From: Sporosarcina quadrami
GTDB taxonomy: Bacteria > Bacillota > Bacilli > Bacillales_A > Planococcaceae
Direction of reading: 5' to 3'
Assembly: GCF_014836615.1 (NCBI RefSeq)
Contig: NZ_JACSQN010000016.1
Location: forward strand, 1-61,488
Length of the DNA stretch: 61,488 nt
In this document: piece by piece, positions 23,156 to 30,602 of the stretch
How positions within the stretch are numbered: position 1 is the stretch's first letter
Layout: every line of letters starts with the position of its first letter
Position numbers and translations under genes: made by a program
The notes under the pieces: generated by a model
The model's input: the letters and a program-made list of their open reading frames with translations, nothing else
Database searches by the model: none
Told to the model about the DNA's origin: nothing

Positions 23156-24688
23156 ATGAAAGTTGGAATGTCTATGCAAAAAATATATATCACTGGCCAT
23201 TACGAACAAGACTGGATTCGTATGTTCACACATTTGGCCAATCTTTTCTTTGAACAATCCAAGCTCGTATCGGAAGATCAAGAGGATACACTCACGGTTA
23301 AAATGGATGTAAAAAAAGACTCGGGAAATGTGCTATCGGTACATGCTCAATTGCTACATGCCGATAACATATATCATTCATCTTTTAGTGAGCACGAAAT
23401 GGCGGATAGCTCCGAAAAAGAGAAAAGCCGTCAACTGAAGAGGATTTATTCACATGTATTTCTTGATGTGCTAGAACAATTTACGCACACGAACCAGTCA
23501 TGGGGTATCCTTACAGGTATTCGTCCTATGAAACTCTATCATAAGTATCGGCAACTTGGGCATGATTCTGAAGGGATAACTAAACTTTTAATGAAAAAAC
23601 ATCGTATTTCCAAGGAAAAGGCAAATTTATTAGGTACGATTGAACAAGTGCAGTTACAGGCAATACCTGATTTACATAACCTTCAAGATGAAGTAAGTAT
23701 TTATATTGGTATACCATTTTGTCCGACAAAATGTGCTTATTGTACATTTCCCGCATATGCAATACATCGTAAAAACGGCAGAGTAGAATCCTTTTTGGAT
23801 GGTCTTCATGAGGAAATTAAAGAGATTGGTGCTTGGCTAAAGAAACGCAATAAGAAAATCACGACAATCTATTTTGGTGGTGGAACTCCGACTTCCATAG
23901 AGGCTGAGGAAATGGATGCACTATATAAGACGATGTATGAGTCGTTTCCTCATATGAAAGAAGTGAGGGAAGTGACAGTGGAAGCTGGACGACCTGATAC
24001 AATTACGCCAGAGAAAATAGAAGTGTTGAAAAAGTGGAATATTGACCGCATTAGTGTGAATCCGCAATCGTATACGGATGAAACATTAAAAGCGATCGGC
24101 AGACATCATTCCGTACAGGAGACGATTGACAAGTTTTGGCTCTCAAGAAATATGGGCATGAAAAATATTAACATGGATTTAATTATTGGATTGCCGAATG
24201 AAGGAATGGAAGAGTTTCAGCATTCCTTGGATGAAACGGAAAAAATGCAACCTGAATCGCTTACAATCCATACGCTTTCTTTTAAAACTGCTTCTGAGAT
24301 GACTAGGAACAAGGACAAATACAAAGTGGCTGACAGAGAGATTGCCGAGCAAATGATGCACCTTGGAGAATGTTGGACTAAAGAAAATGGATATTTGCCT
24401 TATTATTTATATCGTCAGAAGAATATTTTAGGTAATCTTGAAAACGTGGGCTACGCAAAACCTGGGGAAGAAAGCATCTACAACATTATCATTATGGAAG
24501 AAGTACAGACGATCATTGGAATAGGTTGTGGTGCATCTAGTAAGTTCATGGACCCCGTCACTGGCAAGATCACCCAGTTCCAAAATCCTAAAGATCCGGC
24601 GGCATATATTCTTACGTTCCAGGACTACATCGACAAGAAGATTGAACATCTTGAGAGGATTTTTCCCGACACAATTGTAGTCGACTAA
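23156..24688 (+). CDS. hemZ: HemZ, oxygen-independent coproporphyrinogen dehydrogenase-type radical SAM protein
   Basis: A 510-residue radical SAM protein with the cluster motif C189-PTK-C193-AY-C196, followed by the HemN-like FGGGTPTS motif. Residues 1-170 form the extra N-terminal region found in Bacillus HemZ. It is assigned to haem synthesis without oxygen (coproporphyrinogen III oxidation). Three in-frame ATGs (23156, 23168, 23174) compete with no strong ribosome binding site, so the start is uncertain by six codons. The placement before yhaR agrees with the B. subtilis yha region. Confidence 0.9.
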   Translation: MKVGMSMQKIYITGHYEQDWIRMFTHLANLFFEQSKLVSEDQEDTLTVKMDVKKDSGNVLSVHAQLLHADNIYHSSFSEHEMADSSEKEKSRQLKRIYSHVFLDVLEQFTHTNQSWGILTGIRPMKLYHKYRQLGHDSEGITKLLMKKHRISKEKANLLGTIEQVQLQAIPDLHNLQDEVSIYIGIPFCPTKCAYCTFPAYAIHRKNGRVESFLDGLHEEIKEIGAWLKKRNKKITTIYFGGGTPTSIEAEEMDALYKTMYESFPHMKEVREVTVEAGRPDTITPEKIEVLKKWNIDRISVNPQSYTDETLKAIGRHHSVQETIDKFWLSRNMGMKNINMDLIIGLPNEGMEEFQHSLDETEKMQPESLTIHTLSFKTASEMTRNKDKYKVADREIAEQMMHLGECWTKENGYLPYYLYRQKNILGNLENVGYAKPGEESIYNIIIMEEVQTIIGIGCGASSKFMDPVTGKITQFQNPKDPAAYILTFQDYIDKKIEHLERIFPDTIVVD

Positions 24689-24803
24689 CAATTTCACAAC
24701 ACACTTGCGCTATTTCTTTTGTTAGAAAAGAAGGAGTTCCCGATCTTTCATCGAATACGTATAGAAAGTGAATGTCTATTCATTATTGAAGGGATGGGAT
24801 TGT

Positions 24804-25583
24804 ATGTATTCAACAATTGAGATGACGAAAGAAGATCGGCTTGCCCGATTGACATTAAATAGACCGGACTCCATGAACGCGATGGATGATGTCATGATGA
24901 AAGAACTTGCGGATGCGTTTGAATCATTGAAAACGGATAAGGACGTGCAAGTGTTAATTATCCAAGGTGCTGGGCGGGCATTTTCAGCTGGCGGTGACAT
25001 TAAAAAGATGATGGACCCTGAGTCACCTATGGATATCGGCGAGGTGATGGTCGATGTGTCAAGACTCGCAAAGGCATTATACGAGCTCCCGCAAATTACA
25101 ATTGCGTCTATTCATGGAGCGGCTGCAGGGCTCGGTTTCAGTGTAGCGTTAGGGTGTGATATCATTCTTGCTGAAGAGAACAGTAAACTAGCTATGAACT
25201 TCATAGGAATTGGGCTAGTTCCTGATGGGGCAGGTCATTTCTTTTTGAAAGAGCGTATCGGTGTTCCATTAGCGAAACAGCTAATTTGGTCAGGTGATGT
25301 TTTAAACGGTAAACTCGCTAAAGACAAAGGACTTGTAGATGAACTCGTGCCCGATGGACAAGTTGCTCAAGCTTCTGACATGCTGGCACAGAAGTTTTTA
25401 AACGCTCCAATTGCCGCGATGTTAGCTTCAAAGAAGATATTGCATACACAAAAATTGAACGAACTGGAAGATGTGTTGCGCATGGAAAGCGAACAGCAAG
25501 TCGCTATGCGAAGAACAGAAGATCATCTAGAAGGAATCACGTCCTTCGTCCAGAAGCGCAAACCTACTTTTATCGGTAAATAA
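24804..25583 (+). CDS. yhaR: Enoyl-CoA hydratase/isomerase family protein (YhaR-like)
   Basis: A 259-residue crotonase-fold enzyme with the CoA-binding and oxyanion-hole segments GRAFSAGGDIKKM and HGAAAGLGFSVALGCD. The order hemZ-yhaR-yhaQ supports equivalence to B. subtilis YhaR. The acyl-CoA substrate is unknown. The start is ATG 24804 with GAAGGGATGGG upstream; an ATG 12 codons earlier lacks a site. The stop codon TAA is the first unit of a TAAGT microsatellite. Confidence 0.88.
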   Translation: MYSTIEMTKEDRLARLTLNRPDSMNAMDDVMMKELADAFESLKTDKDVQVLIIQGAGRAFSAGGDIKKMMDPESPMDIGEVMVDVSRLAKALYELPQITIASIHGAAAGLGFSVALGCDIILAEENSKLAMNFIGIGLVPDGAGHFFLKERIGVPLAKQLIWSGDVLNGKLAKDKGLVDELVPDGQVAQASDMLAQKFLNAPIAAMLASKKILHTQKLNELEDVLRMESEQQVAMRRTEDHLEGITSFVQKRKPTFIGK

Positions 25584-25614
25584 GTTAAGTTAAGTTAAGT
25601 TAAGTTAAGTTAAG
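25581..25614 (+). repeat. Pentanucleotide microsatellite (TAAGT)6
   Basis: Six exact copies of TAAGT plus a partial TAAG. The array starts with the stop codon of yhaR and runs into the terminator stem. Copy-number change would not alter the protein. Confidence 0.97.
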
Positions 25615-25646
25615 CTGTCGACTGTCGAAGTGGACAGCTTTTTTTC
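25612..25646 (+). terminator. Terminator after yhaR
   Basis: AAGCTGTC/GACAGCTT stem with a T run of seven. It starts in the last microsatellite unit. Confidence 0.88.
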
Positions 25647-25730
25647 TATGGGAAATTGTCGGTTTCAAGTTTGAACTGAATGCTAAACGGTAATACTAAT
25701 ATGAAAAACAAAAATCTAGGGGGGACTTAG

Positions 25731-26546
25731 ATGCAGTATATTTATCAAGACAATCAAATTAATGAATTTTTGGATAGAAACAAACAGGATTTTGAAGATG
25801 AATTATTAAGTCAAGCAGAAACTGTTAAAAGTAAAATAGATGAAATCATGGAAATTGGTAATATAGATCTTATCAATAATGCGCATAGACTCGTTTATTA
25901 TGTGTTAGAAGGCAAAGAAGAGGAATTGAAAGCTTTTGCTAAACAAGAAGGCATTATATGGGCTACCCACTCCTTAACGTTATCGTTTAAACTTGAATGG
26001 GTTCAAGCAATCCGACGCACGTTATGGATTTTCATTGAGCGTTATATTGAGGAGAAAGAGATAACGATAGAGTTTTTTAGTGTTGAAAAACATGTTAATA
26101 ATTATATTGATTTATTCTTAAATGCTTTTTTCATCAACTATTCGACATACAAAGATTCTTTGCTTACAGCCCAACGTAAACTGGTAGAAAACCTTTCAGT
26201 TCCAATCATTCCAATTACGCCGACGACTTGTATACTTCCCATTATCGGTGCAATGGATTATTTCCGAGCTAAGATAATGGAAGAGAAAGTTCTGATGGAA
26301 ATTAGTCGATTACATATTCAGACAATGTTAATGGATTTGTCCGGTATTGCAGAAATGGAAACCCAAGTAATCGATCAGCTCATTAGTATTATGGAAGGGG
26401 CTGAATTGATGGGATGTAAAACGATTATTACTGGCCTGCGTCCGGATGTCGTCAGGAATATGATGAGACTAGGTGTCAAATTCAATCCGCATACGAAAAC
26501 GTTTGGTACATTGCAGCAAGCGTTGAGCGTTCATGTAATTAAATGA
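25731..26546 (+). CDS. RsbR-type STAS domain protein
   Basis: A 271-residue protein with a helical N-terminal sensor-like domain (about 1-150, non-haem-globin fold in RsbR paralogues) and a C-terminal STAS domain (about 155-268) with the motif MDLSGIAEMETQVIDQLI. Such proteins build stressosomes with RsbS and RsbT and feed stress signals to sigma-B. No rsbS or rsbT is nearby. The ATG has AGGGGGGA upstream, a very strong site. The signal sensed is unknown. It is a single gene ending at a bidirectional terminator. Confidence 0.85.
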   Translation: MQYIYQDNQINEFLDRNKQDFEDELLSQAETVKSKIDEIMEIGNIDLINNAHRLVYYVLEGKEEELKAFAKQEGIIWATHSLTLSFKLEWVQAIRRTLWIFIERYIEEKEITIEFFSVEKHVNNYIDLFLNAFFINYSTYKDSLLTAQRKLVENLSVPIIPITPTTCILPIIGAMDYFRAKIMEEKVLMEISRLHIQTMLMDLSGIAEMETQVIDQLISIMEGAELMGCKTIITGLRPDVVRNMMRLGVKFNPHTKTFGTLQQALSVHVIK

Positions 26547-26551
26547 AGATA

Positions 26552-26595
26552 CAAAAGGACCCAATTCGTTTTACGAATTGAGTCCTTTTGTTTTG
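26552..26595. terminator. Bidirectional terminator between STAS gene and mgsA
   Basis: ACAAAAGGAC(C)CAATTCGT/ACGAATTG(A)GTCCTTTTGT hairpin. The stop codon of mgsA lies inside it. Confidence 0.88.
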
Positions 26596-26993
26596 TATTT
26601 GTCGGCTGTGTCGCGCCAGGAAAAATACCCTTTCTCGATGGCGAGGACAAGTAATTCTGCTGTAGCAATATTGGTGGCAAGTGGAATCCCGTAGACATCA
26701 CAAAGTCGAAGCAATGCACTTACATCAGGTTCATGGGGTTGAGCGGTTAGAGGATCCCTGAAAAACAAAATAAGATCCAATTCACCGGTTGCTATCATCG
26801 AACCGATTTGCTGATCGCCGCCTAAAGGGCCTGACATCATGCGTGTTATCGATAAACCTGTTTCGTCCATGATTCGTTGTCCGGTAGTCCCTGTGGCGAA
26901 AAGGTTGTACTTCGTAAAAATATGTTTATAAGCAATCGCGAAATTGACTAAGTCATCTTTTTTCTTATCGTGCGCAATGAGTGCGATATTCAA
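26571..26993 (-). CDS. mgsA: Methylglyoxal synthase
   Basis: Cytosolic enzyme of 140 residues that turns dihydroxyacetone phosphate into methylglyoxal and phosphate, a bypass of lower glycolysis. Catalytic D60 lies in [12 protein letters not shown], and the phosphate-binding region LFATGTTGQ is at 31-39. A strong AGGTGCC-type site precedes ATG 26993. In B. subtilis mgsA (ypjF) lies in the dapB-bshA region; here it stands alone among yha-type genes, so it has moved. Confidence 0.94.
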   Translation of the reverse strand: MNIALIAHDKKKDDLVNFAIAYKHIFTKYNLFATGTTGQRIMDETGLSITRMMSGPLGGDQQIGSMIATGELDLILFFRDPLTAQPHEPDVSALLRLCDVYGIPLATNIATAELLVLAIEKGYFSWRDTADKYKTKGLNS

Positions 26994-27087
26994 TAGGGCA
27001 CCTCCGTAGGGTATGTAACTGTCAGCTATAGTTTAACACTATGGTTGTAAACAGCCAAATTAATATGCGCTCTTATCGTAACTTCTG

Positions 27088-27276
27088 TCAAATATGGAAT
27101 AGCAGTAGCTTTCCAGCAGGTGAAGCGAGTCTATGTGTCTGTTCAAGAAGGTTCTGTTCTTCAAGCATTGCATGGCCTTTTTCCTTTGCGGCATCGTCTG
27201 TTTCCGCAGTGAATGTTTCTTCAGTGATCAATTTCCCCGTTTTTTCATAAGCAGTCAGTTTGTATGTTCTCATCAT
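27088..27276 (-). CDS. YhzD-like small protein
   Basis: A 62-residue soluble protein with a beta-rich pattern (TYKLTAYEKTGKLITEETF) and an alanine/glutamate-rich helix (about 28-45). It resembles the short YhzD-type family of Bacillales; function unknown. AGGAGG lies six bases before the ATG at 27276; the first ATG of the frame (27282) overlaps that site and is unlikely. Confidence 0.65.
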   Translation of the reverse strand: MMRTYKLTAYEKTGKLITEETFTAETDDAAKEKGHAMLEEQNLLEQTHRLASPAGKLLLFHI

Positions 27277-27359
27277 TTTCATCCTCCTAGTCTTTTTATT
27301 AGTATACTATGAATTCCAAATGAATGAATAACAATTCATTTATATCTTTTTTAAAATAA

Positions 27360-27377
27360 TGTCAAGTTTCCTTGACA
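27360..27377 (+). promoter_or_regulatory. 18-bp palindrome and -35 box of the HTH operon
   Basis: TGTCAAG-TTTC-CTTGACA is a perfect inverted repeat with seven-base arms. Its right arm holds TTGACA (27372-27377), a consensus -35 box for the following operon, with the -10 expected near 27395. It may be a protein-binding site or chance symmetry around the box. Confidence 0.5.
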
Positions 27378-27388
27378 ATGAACATATA

Positions 27389-27420
27389 GTAAAGTAACCT
27401 TTACGTAAAGCGACCTTTAC
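27389..27420 (+). promoter_or_regulatory. Two contiguous 16-bp operator-like palindromes
   Basis: GTAAAG-TAAC-CTTTAC (27389-27404) is followed without a gap by GTAAAG-CGAC-CTTTAC (27405-27420). Both have perfect six-base arms. They span the expected -10 and transcription start of the HTH gene 22 bases downstream, so repression by the encoded HTH protein is the simplest reading. Confidence 0.7.
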
Positions 27421-27441
27421 AATGAAAGGGGGAGCATTTAA

Positions 27442-27639
27442 CTGAACAACTCGATTAAGGAAATGCGGACTGCCATGGGATTGACGCAAGATGATCTGGC
27501 GGAAAAGTTGGAAGTGTCCAGACAGACAATCATCTCATTGGAAAAGGGAAGATATAATCCATCGTTACTATTGGCATTCAAGATCGCGAAACTTTTCAAG
27601 CGCCGAATTGAGGATATCTTTCAACCGGAGGAGGAATAA
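27442..27639 (+). CDS. XRE-family HTH transcriptional regulator with probable CTG start
   Basis: A 65-residue DNA-binding protein that is nearly all one helix-turn-helix (MGLTQDDLAEKLEVSRQTII), of the short type that controls adjacent membrane-protein and ABC genes. An in-frame TAA lies directly before CTG 27442, and AAGGGGGAG lies seven bases upstream of that CTG; the first ATG (27460) would drop the N-terminal NNSIKE residues typical of the family. CTG therefore seems to be the start. The stop is three bases before the next gene, so the regulator leads the operon. Confidence 0.8.
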   Translation: MNNSIKEMRTAMGLTQDDLAEKLEVSRQTIISLEKGRYNPSLLLAFKIAKLFKRRIEDIFQPEEE

Positions 27640-27642
27640 AGG

Positions 27643-27954
27643 ATGTATGAAGGGTTTGATATTTGGTCGTTTTTAGTAGGACTACCCCTTGGACTTACCA
27701 TATGGGCAGTAATGTATTACTTCGTTTGGAAAAAAGGAAAGAAAGAACGCATCTTTGACGAACGTTATCAAAATATCCATAGACATGCCAGATCGATTTC
27801 TTGGAAAGTGATGACGGGTGCTTTATTGATCGCCTGGATCATTGTCATGATTGTGGAAGGACCTAGGTTAGCCTTCTTTATCATTACAGCATTATGGATT
27901 ATCCACATGATTTCTTGGGGGATAGGTGCTTTCATTGTAAATGAAAAATATTAA
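27643..27954 (+). CDS. Small membrane protein with FDERY motif, copy 1
   Basis: A 103-residue protein with three predicted membrane helices (about 9-29, 51-70, 75-97) and a cytosolic loop KKERIFDERYQNIHRHA between helices 1 and 2. It begins three bases after the HTH stop with GGAGGAGG overlapping the end of that gene. The next gene is a paralogue with the same loop. Likely a DUF2178/DUF3796-like family; function unknown. Confidence 0.75.
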   Translation: MYEGFDIWSFLVGLPLGLTIWAVMYYFVWKKGKKERIFDERYQNIHRHARSISWKVMTGALLIAWIIVMIVEGPRLAFFIITALWIIHMISWGIGAFIVNEKY

Positions 27955-27972
27955 CTCGAGAGGAGTGGGGCA

Positions 27973-28275
27973 ATGCTGCCTACGTTAGAAAGTATAGCTG
28001 GATTCATTACAGGTGCTGGAATCGTATTGCTACTGGCCTTTATCTATTTCAAAAAAGGGAATAAGCAACGGAAGTTCGATGAACGATACGAGCAAGTGAA
28101 TGCAAAAGCGATAAAGTTTTCATGGATATCAACACTCATTGTCCTGCTTTTCATGTGGCTTGGCGTATTGATATATGAAGGGGCAAAACTTGCATTTCTT
28201 CTGTCGGTTTCTGCCTATGGTGTATTACTGATCACTTTTGGTGTAGCGCATTTCGTTTATAATAGACGACTATAA
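27973..28275 (+). CDS. Small membrane protein with FDERY motif, copy 2
   Basis: A 100-residue paralogue of the preceding gene: three helices and the loop KQRKFDERYEQVNAKA. AGGAGTGGGG precedes the ATG. The tandem pair under an HTH regulator and ahead of an ABC exporter suggests a small membrane complex or modulators of the exporter; this is inference. Confidence 0.75.
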   Translation: MLPTLESIAGFITGAGIVLLLAFIYFKKGNKQRKFDERYEQVNAKAIKFSWISTLIVLLFMWLGVLIYEGAKLAFLLSVSAYGVLLITFGVAHFVYNRRL

Positions 28276-28337
28276 TGAAACGATTAGATGGATTATTCGT
28301 AAAAGAAGGTCAGTAGATTTAGAAAAGGGGAGTTTAT

Positions 28338-29237
28338 ATGGCTTTACAACTCGAACACGTAACGAAAAGATTTGGGGAATTCACTGCTGTTGACGATTTG
28401 ACACTTACACTAGAGGAAGGCATGATGTATGGTTTCCTAGGTGCAAATGGAGCAGGCAAGACGACGACATTCCGGATGATTTTAGGACTATTGAATGCAA
28501 ATGAAGGGCGAATTACCTGGAACGGTAAAAAGATATCCTATTCGACAAGTCCTGAAATCGGCTATTTGCCTGAAGAACGTGGCCTGTATCCGAAAATGAA
28601 AGTGGAAGAGCAACTCGTATTTTTGGGGGAATTGAGAGGCATGAACAAGGCGGATGCGAAGAACTCTATCAGCTACTGGCTTGATCGTTTTGAAGTGCCA
28701 CAATATACGTCCAAGAAAGTTGAAGAACTATCCAAAGGAAATCAGCAAAAAATACAAGTAATTGCTGCGTTAATGCATGATCCGAAACTGCTCATCCTCG
28801 ACGAACCGTTTTCCGGACTCGATCCGGTCAACGTCGAGATGTTGAAGAAAGCGATTCTGGATTTCCGGAATAAGGGGGCGACGATCCTATTTTCGAGTCA
28901 CCGTATGGACCATGTGGAAGAACTGTGTGAACAACTGAGCATCATGCATCATGGCAAGCAGATTGTGAGTGGTTCACTTAGAGAAGTGAAGAGGTCTTTT
29001 GGCAGGCAGAATGTTCGTATCCGCTCTGATTACGAACTTTCCGCACTTGATCATATTTCTGGAGTGCTTAATGCACACCATTCTGTGGAAGGTGCCGTAT
29101 TCCAGATCGAAGATGAGGCAGTTGCCGCCCGTTTGTTGAATGGTGCATTGGAAATGGGCCCAATCCGTCATTTCGAGATTGAAGAGCCTTCACTGCAGGA
29201 TATCTTCATTGCAAAGGTGGGGAAAGAACATGCGTGA
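28338..29237 (+). CDS. yhaQ: ABC transporter ATP-binding protein (YhaQ/NatA-like)
   Basis: A 299-residue ATPase with Walker A GANGAGKTT (about 35-43), signature LSKGNQQK, Walker B LLILDEPFSGLD and a C-terminal extension of about 90 residues found in YhaQ. It powers the permease encoded next, whose start overlaps its end by eight bases. B. subtilis yhaQP lies in the same place before yhaO. The substrate is unknown; sodium efflux has been suggested for relatives (NatAB). AAAAGGGG precedes the ATG. Confidence 0.88.
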   Translation: MALQLEHVTKRFGEFTAVDDLTLTLEEGMMYGFLGANGAGKTTTFRMILGLLNANEGRITWNGKKISYSTSPEIGYLPEERGLYPKMKVEEQLVFLGELRGMNKADAKNSISYWLDRFEVPQYTSKKVEELSKGNQQKIQVIAALMHDPKLLILDEPFSGLDPVNVEMLKKAILDFRNKGATILFSSHRMDHVEELCEQLSIMHHGKQIVSGSLREVKRSFGRQNVRIRSDYELSALDHISGVLNAHHSVEGAVFQIEDEAVAARLLNGALEMGPIRHFEIEEPSLQDIFIAKVGKEHA

Positions 29238-30480
29238 ATTTGGAATCATTTTCAAACAGGCATTTCTGTCGAAAGCGAAAACGAAGTCATTTGTCATTAC
29301 AACTGCGATAATGATTGCCGCAATTTTCCTTTTTGCGAACATATCTAAAATCATCGATACTGTACAAACGTTAACGGGAAGTGGAGATAGCGAGCAAGTT
29401 CTCTATGTCAAAGATGATAGCGGTGAGCTGGTAGACCGGTTATCCGCACAATTAAGTGATGTGAAAGTGGAGTTGACTAATGAACCGAAGGAAACGATTC
29501 TCGACAAAGTGAAAAGCGAAGAAATCGACTCACTGTTGACAGTGTCAGTCAATCAGCAAGGAATCATTAATGCTGAATATACAACAATGAGTTTGATGGA
29601 CTTTGCAATACCTATGCAAATCCAAGAGGCTTTACAGTCCATTCAGACAGAGATGAAGGCGGATGAGCTGTCATTGACCGGTGAACAGGTCCAGACGCTG
29701 TTCACACCTATCGAATTCGAGCAGACAAATGTTTCACCTTCAGCGAAATCGGAAGACGAATTGAACCAGGCGCGCGTGCTCGTCTATGTATTAATGTTTG
29801 TCATTTATCTTTCCGTTATCATGTATTCAAGTATGATCGCGATGGATGTCGCGAACGAGAAATCTTCAAGAGTCATGGAAATTCTCATTTCAAGTGTTTC
29901 ACCAGTAAAGCATATGTTTGCCAAAGTGCTGGGCATCGGTTTACTTGGAATTGTACAAATTGTAATTTACGGACTGGCAGGATTTATCGCATTAAAAACA
30001 TCTGCAACAGAAGTTCCGGGAGGGTTTTCAGACTTCTTCAGCTTCTCTGATCTTAATATCGGTACACTAATATATGCGGCAGTGTTTTTCTTGCTCGGTT
30101 ATTTCCTATATGCGACACTTGCAGCATTACTCGGCTCACTCGTCAGTCGTGCAGAAGACGTCCAACAGATGATTATGCCGATGACGTTGCTAATTGTTGC
30201 CGCATTCATCATCGCAGCGACAGGACTTGGGAATCCGGAAATCGGTTATTTGCAATATGCATCGTACTTCCCGTTCTTTGCACCGCTCGTCATGTTTTTA
30301 CGGGTTGGCATGCTCGACCTTCCGATGTGGGAACCGTTGTTGTCCATCGCTATTATGCTTGTGACGATTTTTGTTCTCGGCTGGTTTGGCGCCCGTGTCT
30401 ATAAAGGCGGTGTTCTTATGTACGGACCATCACGCTCGTTAAAAGATATTAAAAAAGCCATTCAATTAGGAAAAGAATAA
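29230..30480 (+). CDS. yhaP: ABC transporter permease (YhaP/NatB-like)
   Basis: A 416-residue ABC-2 type permease: one N-terminal helix (about 20-40), a large extracytoplasmic domain (about 45-185), then five helices. The motif NEKSSRVMEILISSVSP in the cytosolic loop is typical of NatB-like exporters. ATG 29230 follows GGTGGGGAAAG and overlaps the ATPase gene by eight bases, indicating translational coupling. The frame runs farther upstream only as a shadow. Confidence 0.88.
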   Translation: MREFGIIFKQAFLSKAKTKSFVITTAIMIAAIFLFANISKIIDTVQTLTGSGDSEQVLYVKDDSGELVDRLSAQLSDVKVELTNEPKETILDKVKSEEIDSLLTVSVNQQGIINAEYTTMSLMDFAIPMQIQEALQSIQTEMKADELSLTGEQVQTLFTPIEFEQTNVSPSAKSEDELNQARVLVYVLMFVIYLSVIMYSSMIAMDVANEKSSRVMEILISSVSPVKHMFAKVLGIGLLGIVQIVIYGLAGFIALKTSATEVPGGFSDFFSFSDLNIGTLIYAAVFFLLGYFLYATLAALLGSLVSRAEDVQQMIMPMTLLIVAAFIIAATGLGNPEIGYLQYASYFPFFAPLVMFLRVGMLDLPMWEPLLSIAIMLVTIFVLGWFGARVYKGGVLMYGPSRSLKDIKKAIQLGKE

Positions 30481-30482
30481 TG

Positions 30483-30532
30483 GAAATCGCTGCGCTGCCA
30501 ATCAAACGGCTTGTGCGGCGGTTTCTTTTTTG
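30483..30532 (+). terminator. Terminator after the yhaQP operon
   Basis: GAAATCGCTGCGC/GTGCGGCGGTTTC stem (13 pairs including G-T) followed by a run of T. Confidence 0.82.
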
Positions 30533-30602
30533 TTTCGTAATTTTATATACATTATGGTAAAATTAGAACAAATATTCGTTTCCTGGAATGGAGGGGATTT
30601 CT

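Noticed and set aside
25581..25614. CRISPR-like short repeat
   Set aside because: Pure five-base tandem units without spacers; a microsatellite.
29140..29229. 30-codon N-terminal extension of the YhaP-like permease
   Set aside because: Overlaps the ATPase gene; ATG 29230 has a ribosome binding site and gives the normal N-terminus.
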